A stretch of 64,000 nt of DNA, taken from contig JANQFQ010000025.1 in assembly GCA_028277765.1 (NCBI GenBank), positions 1-64,000 of the forward strand. The letters run 5' to 3'. Each line of letters starts with the position of its first letter. The stretch's first letter is position 1. The translations under genes and the position numbers were made by a program. A model generated the notes under the pieces. The model had not been told where the DNA came from and ran no database searches. It was given only the letters and a program-made list of their open reading frames with translations. Positions 1-8,871 of the stretch are shown here, one piece after another. Origin of the DNA: Desulfobacterales bacterium (GTDB lineage: Bacteria > Desulfobacterota > Desulfobacteria > Desulfobacterales > SURF-7).

Positions 1-684
1 TTTAAACTTTTTCGCCAATAATACGCCCCTCTCAAGCGTTCTATTGGCAATCAAGATGTCACCGGAATGATTGCTGATCAGGTGTTCCACGGCAAGTTCC
101 GCCATTTCACCAGCACCGACCAGCAGGGTCTTTTTCCCTTCAAGACTCCCAAATATCTTTCTACCCAGTCCAATTGCAGCATAACTCACGGAAACAGCAT
201 GGTCTCCTATACCGGTTTCATGCCGTACCCGTTTTGCAACGGAAAATGCCTTGTGAAGCAGTCGGTTAAGAACAACTCCAGTGGTTTTCTTTTCGGTTGC
301 AATATGATAGGCTTCTTTAATCTGACCGAGGATCTGGGGTTCACCAACAATCATGGAATCAAGACTTGATGCCACCCTGAAAATATGACGCGATGCCTCA
401 TCCCCTTTGTGCGTGTAAAGCGCCTCATTAAAATACTCTTCACTAATTCCTTTGAAATCAGCAATAAAGTTCCGGGCGGCCCTTGCAGCATCCTCCCCGT
501 ATTCTGCTGTCATTAGTATTTCAACCCTGTTGCATGTTGAAAACAAAAGGACTTCACGTATCTCTGATCTGTCACGCAGGGCCTCAAGGGCTCTAGCTGT
601 CTCTTCGCTTGTAAAAGCGATCTGCTCCCTTATTTCAACCGGCGCTGTCCGGTGGTTTAATCCTAAAAGTATGATATCCAGCAT
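1..684 (-). CDS. hemA: Glutamyl-tRNA reductase (5' part; runs off the window)
   Basis: First enzyme of C5-pathway tetrapyrrole synthesis: reduces glutamyl-tRNA(Glu) to glutamate-1-semialdehyde with NADPH. The 228 visible codons begin MLDIILLGLNHRTAPVEIRE, carry the FSTCNR segment with the catalytic cysteine (about residue 50), the DSMIVGEPQILGQ signature (about 105-120) and the start of the Rossmann domain (LLVGAGEMAEL). The C-terminal dimerisation helices lie beyond base 1. It is the last visible gene of a minus-strand run with ccsA, precorrin-2 dehydrogenase and a hydrolase, so heme, siroheme and cytochrome c assembly are grouped. Very confident. Confidence 0.97.
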   Translation of the reverse strand, partial: MLDIILLGLNHRTAPVEIREQIAFTSEETARALEALRDRSEIREVLLFSTCNRVEILMTAEYGEDAARAARNFIADFKGISEEYFNEALYTHKGDEASRHIFRVASSLDSMIVGEPQILGQIKEAYHIATEKKTTGVVLNRLLHKAFSVAKRVRHETGIGDHAVSVSYAAIGLGRKIFGSLEGKKTLLVGAGEMAELAVEHLISNHSGDILIANRTLERGVLLAKKFK

Positions 685-720
685 GTTTTACTGCTTTTTT
701 ATTATAAATAGACCAGGGTT

Positions 721-1542
721 TTACCTGACCGTAAACTCGCCATGGTGTCCTTCCAAAAGGGAATTAACGCCAAAAAAAGTAAATAAAAGCACCGCAAATC
801 CGATAATAGCCATTATCGCGGCCCTTCTTCCACGCCACCCAACCGCAAGGCGTTCATGCAGAAGAACCGCGTATAGTAGCCAGGTGATTCCTGACCAGAC
901 CTCTTTGGGATCCCAGCTCCAAAACCTGCCCCAGCTCATTTTAGCATAAATCAGCCCAGTAACCAGCCCGATGGTCAGCATCGTAAATCCGATAACAATG
1001 CAGGCATATCCGGTACTGTCAAGCATCTCAAGAGAAGGGAGACGCTTGTAAAAAAAACCGTGTTTTTTAGTCTTGATGGCATGTTCCTGTATGAGATACA
1101 TCACACCTATCCCAAAAGCCATGGCAAACCCGGCATCGCCAATAAATATGGTGATAATATGCATGACAAACCATATGCTCTTGTATATGTCATTTGTCTC
1201 AACCGGCACACTCGGAACAAAGGATGCGGCTATCATCACACCAGCAGCCAGCGGAGCGGCGTATAATCCAAGTATTTTTAAATGAACTTTATACCTGAGT
1301 AGGAGAAAAACACCAGCAACCGCCCAGCTTGAGATCGAAAGGGTTTCATGAAGATTTCTTACCGTCATATGACCTGCTTCAGCGAATCCGAGTATAAACA
1401 CCAGACAATGGCACAGAAATCCGGCAAGGAGCAGAAAATAACCTGCCTTTTGCAGTACATTTTTCTGGAGAAAGAAATAGACAGTGTAAAAGACGGTACT
1501 CAGCACATATAGTAAAATAATTGATGCTATCAAAAATTCCAT
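721..1542 (-). CDS. ccsA: CcsA/HemX-type cytochrome c assembly membrane protein
   Basis: Polytopic inner-membrane protein of 273 residues with about eight hydrophobic segments and the tryptophan-rich heme-handling motif WGRFWSWDPKEVWS near residues 204-217, diagnostic of the CcmF/CcsA family (system II cytochrome c biogenesis). Conserved histidines flank it, one before the motif (GHMTVRNLHETLS) and one after (LLHERL). It sits 36 bases upstream of hemA in the same orientation; the related HemX protein is also often found beside hemA, so a role in either heme attachment or hemA control is possible. Family confident, exact partner (ResB/CcsB) not seen here. Confidence 0.9.
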   Translation of the reverse strand: MEFLIASIILLYVLSTVFYTVYFFLQKNVLQKAGYFLLLAGFLCHCLVFILGFAEAGHMTVRNLHETLSISSWAVAGVFLLLRYKVHLKILGLYAAPLAAGVMIAASFVPSVPVETNDIYKSIWFVMHIITIFIGDAGFAMAFGIGVMYLIQEHAIKTKKHGFFYKRLPSLEMLDSTGYACIVIGFTMLTIGLVTGLIYAKMSWGRFWSWDPKEVWSGITWLLYAVLLHERLAVGWRGRRAAIMAIIGFAVLLFTFFGVNSLLEGHHGEFTVR

Positions 1543-1556
1543 AAAAAATCGCCTTT

Positions 1557-2210
1557 TTAAATCAGTTCCTCAAATTTAAACCCATCACCAAGAATTTTTT
1601 TAAGCAGTCTGTTTATCTCATTAATACTGCGGTTCTTTATCATCTCAAGCAGGCCGCCAGCTATGAGCTGCTCAAAACATTTTTTATTAGCTTCAACGCT
1701 TCTTTTCTGGGCAAGCAGCCTCTCCCTTATAGTGCCCATTAACATAAGAAATTCAGCATATTCCTCTCCAAAGTCATTTTCTAGGTCCTGCCTGAGCTTT
1801 TTCGCAAACGCCGGACTCGATCCTGATGTTGAAATTGAAATCACAAGATCACCCCTTTCAACGATCGCGGGCAGAATAAAATTGCACTTATCAGGCACAT
1901 CAACGATGTTGCAGAGAATTTGCCGCTGAGCTGCATCCGAACTTATCTGCCGGTTCAATGTCTCATCATTGGTTGCGCCAATAACAAGAAACATACATTC
2001 AAGATCCGAGGACCGATAAGGACGCTGTAGGATGTTGATGGCACCGCTGTCAGCTGTCCGGACAAGACTGTCTGAGACATCAGGACTAACCACTGTCACC
2101 TCAGCACCGCACCGGAAAAGCGTGTTAACTTTCCGCTCAGCCACGGGGCCTCCGCCTGCTACCAGACACTTCTTTTTGTTAATATCCAGATTAATCGGAT
2201 AATATTTCAT
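1557..2210 (-). CDS. Precorrin-2 dehydrogenase / siroheme synthase N-terminal-type protein
   Basis: Predicted NAD-dependent oxidation of precorrin-2 to sirohydrochlorin, on the way to siroheme. The 217-residue protein has the Met8P/CysG N-terminal architecture: MKYYPINLDINKKKCLVAGGGPVAERKV places the GGGPVA nucleotide-binding loop at residues 19-24, followed by the VVSPDVS strand and the IVDVPDKCNFILPA and ISTSGSSPAFAKKLR motifs, then a helical dimerisation tail. It lacks the methyltransferase half of CysG. Neighbouring hemA fits organisms that make siroheme for sulfite reductase and, in sulfate reducers, heme from siroheme. It is 14 bases from ccsA, so likely co-transcribed. Confidence 0.92.
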   Translation of the reverse strand: MKYYPINLDINKKKCLVAGGGPVAERKVNTLFRCGAEVTVVSPDVSDSLVRTADSGAINILQRPYRSSDLECMFLVIGATNDETLNRQISSDAAQRQILCNIVDVPDKCNFILPAIVERGDLVISISTSGSSPAFAKKLRQDLENDFGEEYAEFLMLMGTIRERLLAQKRSVEANKKCFEQLIAGGLLEMIKNRSINEINRLLKKILGDGFKFEELI

Positions 2211-2219
2211 GGTGCTCTT

Positions 2220-2993
2220 TTACAGTTTAATGGTCATAAGGTCCTCAGCCAGGATTAATGGACCAGCATATGTTTTTCTGCACTGTTTTTCAATATCAAC
2301 TTTATCACATTCAGGGTAAAAATGGGTCAGAACCAGTTTTTTTACATTTGCCTGAGACGCAATATCCCCTGCCAGGGAAGGGGTAAGATGACCGCTAACC
2401 TTCAGTTCATCCGGAAGAGCTGATTCACAAATCAATAGGTCTGTATCTGCTGACAGGGAGATCAGACCAGTACTAACATCTGTGTCGCCAGAATAGACAA
2501 ACGACTTCCCCTTGGTATCTGTAATTTTAAAAGCAATACTCTCGCTGTTATGTTCTACTGGCGCGGTGTCAACTGAGAACCAACTGAAATTTTTACTATC
2601 TTTGCCCATATTATCCATTTCAATGATACTAAAGATACCCTCAGGAAGTTCAATCCAACTACCATAAACATCTTTAAATCTTTCAAAAAACGCTATAACT
2701 CCTTTGCCTGCGATAATCGTAAGCGGCTTTTTCCGGCTGGTTTCATCAGGATACTTGGTTGAAAAAAGAAACGTGGCCATTTCACCAGTATGATCGGGAT
2801 GAAAATGGCTGTAAAATATATAGGTGATATCAACCAATTCAACCCCTGCCTCAAGAAGCCGTTTCATTGTCCCCGGTCCAGTATCAAAAAGAAGCTTCTG
2901 GTTGTCGATTTCAGCCAGAACAGAACAGGGATTTCGTGAAAGAGATGGAACGCAGGTTCCTGATCCAAGAATGGTCAGCATCGTATCAGCCAT
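2220..2993 (-). CDS. Metallo-beta-lactamase-fold hydrolase, RNase Z-like
   Basis: 257-residue protein of the MBL superfamily. LTILGSGTCVPSLSRNP opens the fold as in ElaC/RNase Z and related phosphodiesterases, FDTGPGT follows, and SHFHPDHTGE (around residue 62) provides the HxHxDH metal ligands; VYSGDTD and LTHFYPE carry the later Asp and His ligands. It lacks the long flexible exosite arm of genuine tRNase Z, so a tRNA 3'-processing role is doubtful and the substrate is unknown. First gene of the minus-strand tetrapyrrole run, 9 bases upstream of the precorrin-2 dehydrogenase gene. Confidence 0.8.
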   Translation of the reverse strand: MADTMLTILGSGTCVPSLSRNPCSVLAEIDNQKLLFDTGPGTMKRLLEAGVELVDITYIFYSHFHPDHTGEMATFLFSTKYPDETSRKKPLTIIAGKGVIAFFERFKDVYGSWIELPEGIFSIIEMDNMGKDSKNFSWFSVDTAPVEHNSESIAFKITDTKGKSFVYSGDTDVSTGLISLSADTDLLICESALPDELKVSGHLTPSLAGDIASQANVKKLVLTHFYPECDKVDIEKQCRKTYAGPLILAEDLMTIKL

Positions 2994-3103
2994 ATGTCTA
3001 TATCAGATCTTCTTTTGTCAATGTTATTATCAAACTTTTAAAGATTGAAAAATACTATTTTTTTATCTTTTTTTACAATATAATTCTTTAAAACGCTCCG
3101 CCT

Positions 3104-4396
3104 TTGTATTATGATGCTCAAAAAAGGGAACAAAGGGTTATTTTTCAAGTGAATTTTCTTGCTGTTATCATTCTGGCCGCTGTTTTTGCTGATTTTATTC
3201 TGCACTTATTGGCTGATATCTTAAACTTGAAAATGCTGAGAAATGACCTCCCCGAGGAGTTTAAAGAGGTTTATGATACTGACAGGTACCGTCGGTCACA
3301 GATATACCTACGTGTTAATATCCGTTTTGGATGGATAGCATCCTTTATTGACCTTGCCTTACTCCTTGTCTTCTGGTTTGGCCGTGGTTTCCCCTTTCTT
3401 GACGGCTTGATTCGGGGATTAAACCAAGGACCTGTTTTAACGGGCCTTTTGTACATGGGGACCTTGATTGTTTTTAAAGCCTTAATTTCCCTGCCGTTTA
3501 AGATATATGATACATTTGTAATTGAAGAAAAATTTGGTTTCAATAAAACCACCTGGAAGATATTTATACTTGATATAATTAAAGGAACATTCATAGCCTT
3601 GCTGCTCGGCACCCCACTTCTGGCCAGCATACTCGCTTTTTTTGAGTACACTGGATCTAACGCCTGGCTGTACTGCTGGGGAGCAGTTACCCTGTATCTG
3701 CTTATCGTTCAGTTCATTGCGCCAACATGGATACTCCCCTTGTTTAACAAATTTAATCCTGTTGAAGAAGGAGCGCTTAAAGACGCTATCATGTCATACG
3801 CAAAATCCATACAATTCCCCCTTGAAAACATATATGTAATGGATGGGTCAAAACGCTCAGGCAAATCAAATGCTTTTTTTATGGGTTATGGGTCGCATAA
3901 ACGGATCGTACTGTTCGATACGCTGATTGAACAGCATACAATCCCGGAACTGGTCGCTATCCTGGCCCATGAGATGGGCCACTACAAGAAAAAGCATATA
4001 CAAAAAATGCTGTCAGCCGGTATTCTTCAAATAGGGTTGATGTTTTATCTCCTGTTCCTTTTTATTTCATGCCAGCCTCTTTTTGACGCTTTTTATATGG
4101 AGTATATATCCATCTACGCAGGCTTCATATTTTTCGGAATGTTGTACGCGCCCATTGATTTTTTTATGTCAATCTTTATCCAGGCTTTTTCAAGAACAAA
4201 TGAATATGAGGCAGACCGTTTCGCAGTTGAAACAACTAACGATTCAGTCTCCATGGTAAATGCTCTAAAGAAACTGTCCGTCAGCAACCTGGCAAACCTG
4301 GTCCCACATCCTCTTTATGTTTTTTTAAACAATTCTCACCCGCCAGTCCTTGAACGGATAAGGGCGATAAAAGATATAACCGATCCTGCAAAGTAA
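3104..4396 (+). CDS. M48 family membrane metalloprotease, Ste24/CAAX protease 1-like
   Basis: Integral-membrane zinc protease. The zinc motif LAHEMGHYKKKH lies near residue 290 and the third ligand in NEYEADRFAVE near residue 370, with several membrane helices before and after, the layout of eukaryotic Ste24 and bacterial homologues. In bacteria without prenylated proteins the role is presumed membrane-protein quality control. The 5' end is uncertain: the frame opens with TTG at 3104, but GTG at 3149, preceded by AAAGGG, gives MNFLAVIILAAVFADF, a more typical family N-terminus. Divergent from the hydrolase gene at 2993. Confidence 0.9.
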   Translation: MYYDAQKREQRVIFQVNFLAVIILAAVFADFILHLLADILNLKMLRNDLPEEFKEVYDTDRYRRSQIYLRVNIRFGWIASFIDLALLLVFWFGRGFPFLDGLIRGLNQGPVLTGLLYMGTLIVFKALISLPFKIYDTFVIEEKFGFNKTTWKIFILDIIKGTFIALLLGTPLLASILAFFEYTGSNAWLYCWGAVTLYLLIVQFIAPTWILPLFNKFNPVEEGALKDAIMSYAKSIQFPLENIYVMDGSKRSGKSNAFFMGYGSHKRIVLFDTLIEQHTIPELVAILAHEMGHYKKKHIQKMLSAGILQIGLMFYLLFLFISCQPLFDAFYMEYISIYAGFIFFGMLYAPIDFFMSIFIQAFSRTNEYEADRFAVETTNDSVSMVNALKKLSVSNLANLVPHPLYVFLNNSHPPVLERIRAIKDITDPAK

Positions 4397-4499
4397 CGAT
4401 ATTGTATTGGAGAGCCAGACGTTAACTTGCATATAAAAGGGAAAAGATTAACTTATTTAATTAAAATCTAGATATTGAATACGAATTGCCGTTTAGCTT

Positions 4500-5366
4500 A
4501 TGTGGATACCATTAATTTTATTGGCTGCCCTTTTTTTTGCGCTTAACCATATTGTTAAAAAAAAGATTCTTGAAAGCGCTGATGTCATAGACATGATGAT
4601 CATAAACGGGTGTATCGGTTTTTTGATCATGCTTCCGCTGATCTCTTTCGTCAGTTTCAATGTGTCATTGAAAAACATTAGTTTAATCCTCTTAAACACC
4701 CTTCTCGCTTATTGTGGTTCTTTTCTGCTGAACATTGCTTATAAAAACTGCGAAATTTCAACGGTTTCTCCCCTTCTCAATATAAATCCTCTGTTTATTA
4801 TTATCATCTCTTTTTTTGTTCTTGATGAAATGCTGAACATCATTCAGTTTACAGGTGTCTTTTTTATATTAACAGGCGGTTACATTATCACATTAAAAAA
4901 CATAAAAAGCTTTTTTCAGCCATTTACATCCATGCCGAAAAAGTTTTTTCTTTATGTGCTGGGAACCCTTGTGATGTGGAGCTTCTGTCCTGTTCTGAAT
5001 AAAGTTGTTCTGAAAGAATACGATCCACTATCTTACATGTTCTTTTTTGTCTTTTTCATATTTATTATTCAGGTCGTTATGCTGGCTGTGACAAACAAAT
5101 ATGCCAGTGTGTCAGCCTTGGCAAAAAAAAGCTGGCCCCTGCTGATCCTGGCAAGCACATTCTGGATAATCAGCGATTTTCTTCATCTCGCGGCAATCGC
5201 CGTCCCAACAGCTGTTGTCTCTCTTATCATTCCAGTCAAGAGGCTTTCAAACCTCTTTACGGTTGTACTTGGTGGGAACCTGTTTAAAGAGAGTAATCTA
5301 ATCATGAAGACTGTCGCGTGCGCGATTATGCTCACAGGGCTGTTCATCATCGGCATATTTTCATGA
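4500..5366 (+). CDS. EamA/DMT-family membrane transporter
   Basis: 288 residues with about ten hydrophobic helices arranged as two similar five-helix halves (first half ending near LTGGYIITL, second near MLTGLFIIGIF), the pattern of drug/metabolite transporter superfamily proteins. No substrate can be inferred. A charged cytosolic linker (KNIKSFFQPF) separates the halves. Start ATG at 4500. Its stop overlaps that of the convergent FGGY kinase: both genes end inside one TCATGA hexamer (5361-5366), each with a final Ser codon. Confidence 0.82.
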   Translation: MWIPLILLAALFFALNHIVKKKILESADVIDMMIINGCIGFLIMLPLISFVSFNVSLKNISLILLNTLLAYCGSFLLNIAYKNCEISTVSPLLNINPLFIIIISFFVLDEMLNIIQFTGVFFILTGGYIITLKNIKSFFQPFTSMPKKFFLYVLGTLVMWSFCPVLNKVVLKEYDPLSYMFFFVFFIFIIQVVMLAVTNKYASVSALAKKSWPLLILASTFWIISDFLHLAAIAVPTAVVSLIIPVKRLSNLFTVVLGGNLFKESNLIMKTVACAIMLTGLFIIGIFS

Positions 5367-6920
5367 AACCGGGATATCCGGATACCCTGTAATAGACCGA
5401 ATCTCTTTGTAAAGGGGACTTAATGACGGGTACATTTTTTTATAGACCCTGTTATAAAGCTTCCTGTAAATCACTGTATTTTCCGGTATCGGCTCAAAAA
5501 CCGTCTCATGCCTTACCATTTTATCAATAGCGGTTTCAAACGATTGATGGATACCCAGACCCACTGATGTTACAATCGCCGCCCCCAGTCCTGAAGTCTC
5601 ATGAGTCTTTCCCCGAACAAGGGGAAGATCAAAAATGTCGGCTGTTATCTGGCATATTTCATCACTCTGTGACGCGCCTCCTGAAACAGCCACCTTTTTA
5701 ACACTTGTCCTTCCAGCCTTTTCAATGGCACGGAGGCCGTCCAGCAGGGCGTAGCCAAGCCCCTCAATGACTGCCCTGTAAATATGCGCCTTAGTATGAA
5801 CACCGCCAAAGCCAATCATGGCGCCCTTTGCGGAAGGCTGTTTCAGACCCCCGCCCCAGAAAGGCTGAACAGTCAACCCCATTGAACCGGCTGGCACTTC
5901 TTTTAACAGGCTGTTCAGAACAACTTCTGGCTGAACACCTTTTTTCCCGGCTTCAAGCACTTCCTTGTACGCAAACTCATCTTTAAACCAGGTGATCATC
6001 CAATAACCCCTGAAAATTTCAATTTCAGGATTATAACGGCCGGATACAGGCGCGGGATACGGAGGCATAAATTGTCGAGGTTCAAAATAACTGTCTGATG
6101 TCGTTTGAACAGATGCGGTTGTCCCAAAGCTTAAATTTGCCATATGAGTGTCAATTACACCCATTCCGATGGTTTCACACCCCTTGTCAGATCCACATGC
6201 AATAACAGGAACTCCCCTTGGGATTCTTGTCTGTTCTGATGCCTTATGCGTTATTTCACCAATAATGCCACCAGGCGCCATTATCTTAGGCAGTTTTTCC
6301 TCTTCAACCGGAAATAGCATGGCATTCAGTTCATTCTTTCTACACCATCTCATTTTTTTGTAATTAAAAGGGATGTAACCGATCTGTGACGCTGTTGAAT
6401 CAATGAAATTCCCGGTAAGTCTGAAATTAATAAAACCTGAGACCTGAAGATATTTGTGAGTTTTTTTCCATACTTCCGGCTGATACTGCTTCAGCCAGTT
6501 GCATTTACCATCAGTCTGCGCCTTTTTAAGCACTTCTTCCATCCCAACAGCACGGTATAATAGTCTTCTAAAGCCTTTAGGGGTATAATCGCTTTTTGCC
6601 TGCCGCTGATCAAGCCATGTGATGACTGGTCTTAAAGGTAAGCCGCTTCTGTCAACGTTTACCATACTGTTCCGAATGGAGGTGATCCCCACGCCGGCAA
6701 TTTCCGAAAATAAGCCCTGGTTTTTCTGATTTAACAAAGAACAGGTATCACACAATGCCTGCCAGTAAATTTCCGGATCCTGCTCCGCCCATCCAGGCTT
6801 CTCACTCACATAAGGCTCATATCTGATTTGAGCCTTATCAAGGACTTCTCCGGAAGAAGAAAAAATAATCGCTTTTAAGCTTTGTGTGCCACAATCAATT
6901 GAAAGAATAGGCATATCCAT
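5361..6920 (-). CDS. FGGY-family carbohydrate kinase
   Basis: ATP-dependent sugar or polyol kinase of about 519 residues, full length for the family (xylulokinase, glycerol kinase and relatives). ILSIDCGTQSLKAI is the N-terminal phosphate-1 loop; TWLDQRQ and the glycine-rich SFGTTASVQTT lie mid-protein, and VAVSGGASQSDEICQITADI plus GAAIVTSVGLG form the C-terminal ATP-binding signature. The substrate is not decidable. The frame extends to a TTG at 6929, but ATG at 6920 or 6914 is more natural. It starts about 10 bases after bioD, so it is probably co-transcribed with the biotin genes, although no biochemical link is obvious. Confidence 0.9.
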   Translation of the reverse strand: MDMPILSIDCGTQSLKAIIFSSSGEVLDKAQIRYEPYVSEKPGWAEQDPEIYWQALCDTCSLLNQKNQGLFSEIAGVGITSIRNSMVNVDRSGLPLRPVITWLDQRQAKSDYTPKGFRRLLYRAVGMEEVLKKAQTDGKCNWLKQYQPEVWKKTHKYLQVSGFINFRLTGNFIDSTASQIGYIPFNYKKMRWCRKNELNAMLFPVEEEKLPKIMAPGGIIGEITHKASEQTRIPRGVPVIACGSDKGCETIGMGVIDTHMANLSFGTTASVQTTSDSYFEPRQFMPPYPAPVSGRYNPEIEIFRGYWMITWFKDEFAYKEVLEAGKKGVQPEVVLNSLLKEVPAGSMGLTVQPFWGGGLKQPSAKGAMIGFGGVHTKAHIYRAVIEGLGYALLDGLRAIEKAGRTSVKKVAVSGGASQSDEICQITADIFDLPLVRGKTHETSGLGAAIVTSVGLGIHQSFETAIDKMVRHETVFEPIPENTVIYRKLYNRVYKKMYPSLSPLYKEIRSITGYPDIPVS

Positions 6921-6930
6921 AACATCCAAT

Positions 6931-7641
6931 TTATAGCAGAAATAGATGATTAAACAGTTTAAAACTCGCTTTACAGGATTGTGAGAAATCCTTTATTCTC
7001 CCAACTACCCCTGCAACTGTAACACCAGAGAATTTCTCAATAGCTTCAATATTTTCCTTCAGCATATCATCAGGAATCTTTTTCTCCCCATTATCAATCA
7101 GTATAACACACACAGGATAAATGTCACGCCCGGCAAGCGCTTCAATGGTCAGCAGCGTATGATTTATTGTTCCAAGGCCAGCCCTGGCAGCTATGATCAC
7201 TCCTGCATTTATCATCCTTACCAGGTCGATCATCAGTCTCTTTTCATCAACAGGCGCCAGTATCCCCCCGGCACCTTCAATAATAACAGGTTGATGTGTT
7301 ATATTTTTTTCTTCAATCTTTTCAAGAATGTTTTTCAAATCAATATTATTTTTTTCATGACGGGCAGCAAACCATGGGGCTCTCGGTTTTTTAAAACAGT
7401 ACTGGACTGATTCCGCTGGATTCTTTTGTTTTAACGGCCTAACATACTGGTAAATAAATGCTGCATCACTCCCTTCTTCATAGGGATCTCTGCATCCGGT
7501 TTGGATCGGTTTGAAATAAAAAGGTGTTTTCCCTGCCTCAAAAAAATACCGCATCAAAAGAAGAGACAAAACCGTTTTCCCGACACCGGTGTCTGTTCCG
7601 GCAACAAATATTCTTTCATAATTTTTCAACTGCTGCTCCAT
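6931..7641 (-). CDS. bioD: Dethiobiotin synthetase
   Basis: Closes the ureido ring of dethiobiotin from 7,8-diaminopelargonate, CO2 and ATP. FVAGTDTGVGKTVLS is the P-loop (about residues 12-26 from the chosen start), KPIQTGC the conserved lysine segment, and VIIEGAGGILAPVDE the second nucleotide/metal motif. The start is ATG at 7641 (MEQQLKNYERIF), preceded by AAGGA at suitable spacing, rather than the upstream in-frame ATG at 7665. It overlaps the end of bioF by 26 bases, which implies translational coupling. 236 residues, normal for the family. Confidence 0.95.
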   Translation of the reverse strand: MEQQLKNYERIFVAGTDTGVGKTVLSLLLMRYFFEAGKTPFYFKPIQTGCRDPYEEGSDAAFIYQYVRPLKQKNPAESVQYCFKKPRAPWFAARHEKNNIDLKNILEKIEEKNITHQPVIIEGAGGILAPVDEKRLMIDLVRMINAGVIIAARAGLGTINHTLLTIEALAGRDIYPVCVILIDNGEKKIPDDMLKENIEAIEKFSGVTVAGVVGRIKDFSQSCKASFKLFNHLFLL

Positions 7642-8782
7642 ACAAATCCTTAAGTTTATCAACAAAATATTTTACATCCGCTTCATTGTGAAGCGCTGTC
7701 ATGCCTATACGGAGTATTGCTTTTCCAATAGGTACCGCAGGATACCTGGCTGGAAACACAAAAATGTTTTCTTTCAGTAATCCGCGCGCAACAGCCAGAG
7801 CGCGTTCTTCCGGTCCCATTTGCACAGCTATAATGTGAGCATCACCCGTCACACTAAATCCTTCCTGTTTTAAAATATCCCGCATGAACTGGCTGATATC
7901 GTGCAAGTGCTGTCTTTTCTCTCTGCTTGATTCTATAATTTCAAGCAGCTCAATGGCTGAAGCCGCGTGCGCTTCAGGAAGTGCAGTGGAGTATATCAGA
8001 GGGGAAGAAAAGTTTAGTAGATATTCCTTAATCCTTTCAGGAAGCAGAACAAACGCGCCGAAAAGCCCAAAAGCCTTGCCAAAGGTGCCGACAGCTATAT
8101 CTGCCGCATCAAGGGCTACTCCCCGCCCCTTTTTTAAAGACCGGATGCCGATAGCACCAAAAGCATGGGCTTCATCCACCACACTAAAGAACCCATACTC
8201 TTTTTTCAGTTTTTTAAAACCATCTATATCCAAAAAATCGCCGTCCATGCTGAAAAGTGATTCCGTGATCACGCCAACTGATCCCCCTCCGCACGATCTA
8301 AGCCTTTTTCCCAAATGGGACATTTTATTGTGCCTGAAACTGTGAAATTCAGCCCCGCTTGATCGGATGCCCTCAATACTGCTGGCGTGAACATGCTTGT
8401 CAAAAAAAATGGTATCTTCTTTTTCAAAAAGCGCTGATATAATGCCGGTATTCGCCTGATACCCTGAAGAGAAAAACAGGGCCTGATCATATCCAAAGTA
8501 TCTCGCGTACGCCTTTTCCGCTTGCGATAAAACAGAATAATTTCCTGAAACCAGCCTTGAGGATGATGCAGATGCACTGAATTTTTTAAAGTTGCTTGCT
8601 ACAATTTTTTTCAGCTTATCTGATGAGCCAAGACCGAGATAATCATTTGATGAAAAATTTAATACTTTACGGCCCCTTATATGAACATACTTCCCTTCCT
8701 TTTTCATAATCTCAGGAGGGGACCTGTAAAGCCCCTCAGCCTTCCTGGCCTCGAGTCTATTTTTGTACCTGCCTAAAAACAT
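7616..8782 (-). CDS. bioF: 8-amino-7-oxononanoate synthase
   Basis: PLP-dependent alpha-oxoamine synthase condensing pimeloyl-ACP (or pimeloyl-CoA) with alanine. 388 residues. NFSSNDYLGL, the VVDEAHAFG cofactor-aspartate motif and TFGKAFGLFGAF with the Schiff-base lysine are all in order, and the C-terminal VPIGKAILRIGMTALH is typical. Close members of the fold (KBL, ALAS) are less likely given the flanking bioB and bioD. bioA, and the pimelate-forming genes, are not within the window. Confidence 0.95.
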   Translation of the reverse strand: MFLGRYKNRLEARKAEGLYRSPPEIMKKEGKYVHIRGRKVLNFSSNDYLGLGSSDKLKKIVASNFKKFSASASSSRLVSGNYSVLSQAEKAYARYFGYDQALFFSSGYQANTGIISALFEKEDTIFFDKHVHASSIEGIRSSGAEFHSFRHNKMSHLGKRLRSCGGGSVGVITESLFSMDGDFLDIDGFKKLKKEYGFFSVVDEAHAFGAIGIRSLKKGRGVALDAADIAVGTFGKAFGLFGAFVLLPERIKEYLLNFSSPLIYSTALPEAHAASAIELLEIIESSREKRQHLHDISQFMRDILKQEGFSVTGDAHIIAVQMGPEERALAVARGLLKENIFVFPARYPAVPIGKAILRIGMTALHNEADVKYFVDKLKDLYGAAVEKL

Positions 8783-8804
8783 TGGATGTTATTCCTAATA
8801 GTTA

Positions 8805-8871
8805 TTCCCCGTTAAAAAGAAGCGGGATCTACGTTTCACTACGACTAGACATCCAGCATCTAGCTTCTAGA
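8805..8871 (+). repeat. Hairpin-plus-heptamer repeat, copy overlapping the end of bioB
   Basis: Imperfect CCCCGTT-AAAAAGA-AGCGGG hairpin, then ATCTACGTTTCACTACGAC and heptamers of the form YAGYATC (ATCCAGCATCTAGCTTCTAG). The same modules recur near 17.4, 23.0, 37.4, 58.1 and 61.1 kb. Here the element runs into the 3' end of bioB (which lies on the other strand) and encodes its last dozen or so residues. Confidence 0.75.

Noticed and set aside
452-949. Long plus-strand open frames opposite hemA, bioF, groEL and others
   Set aside because: They mirror strongly supported minus- or plus-strand genes and have no family motifs or Shine-Dalgarno sequences.
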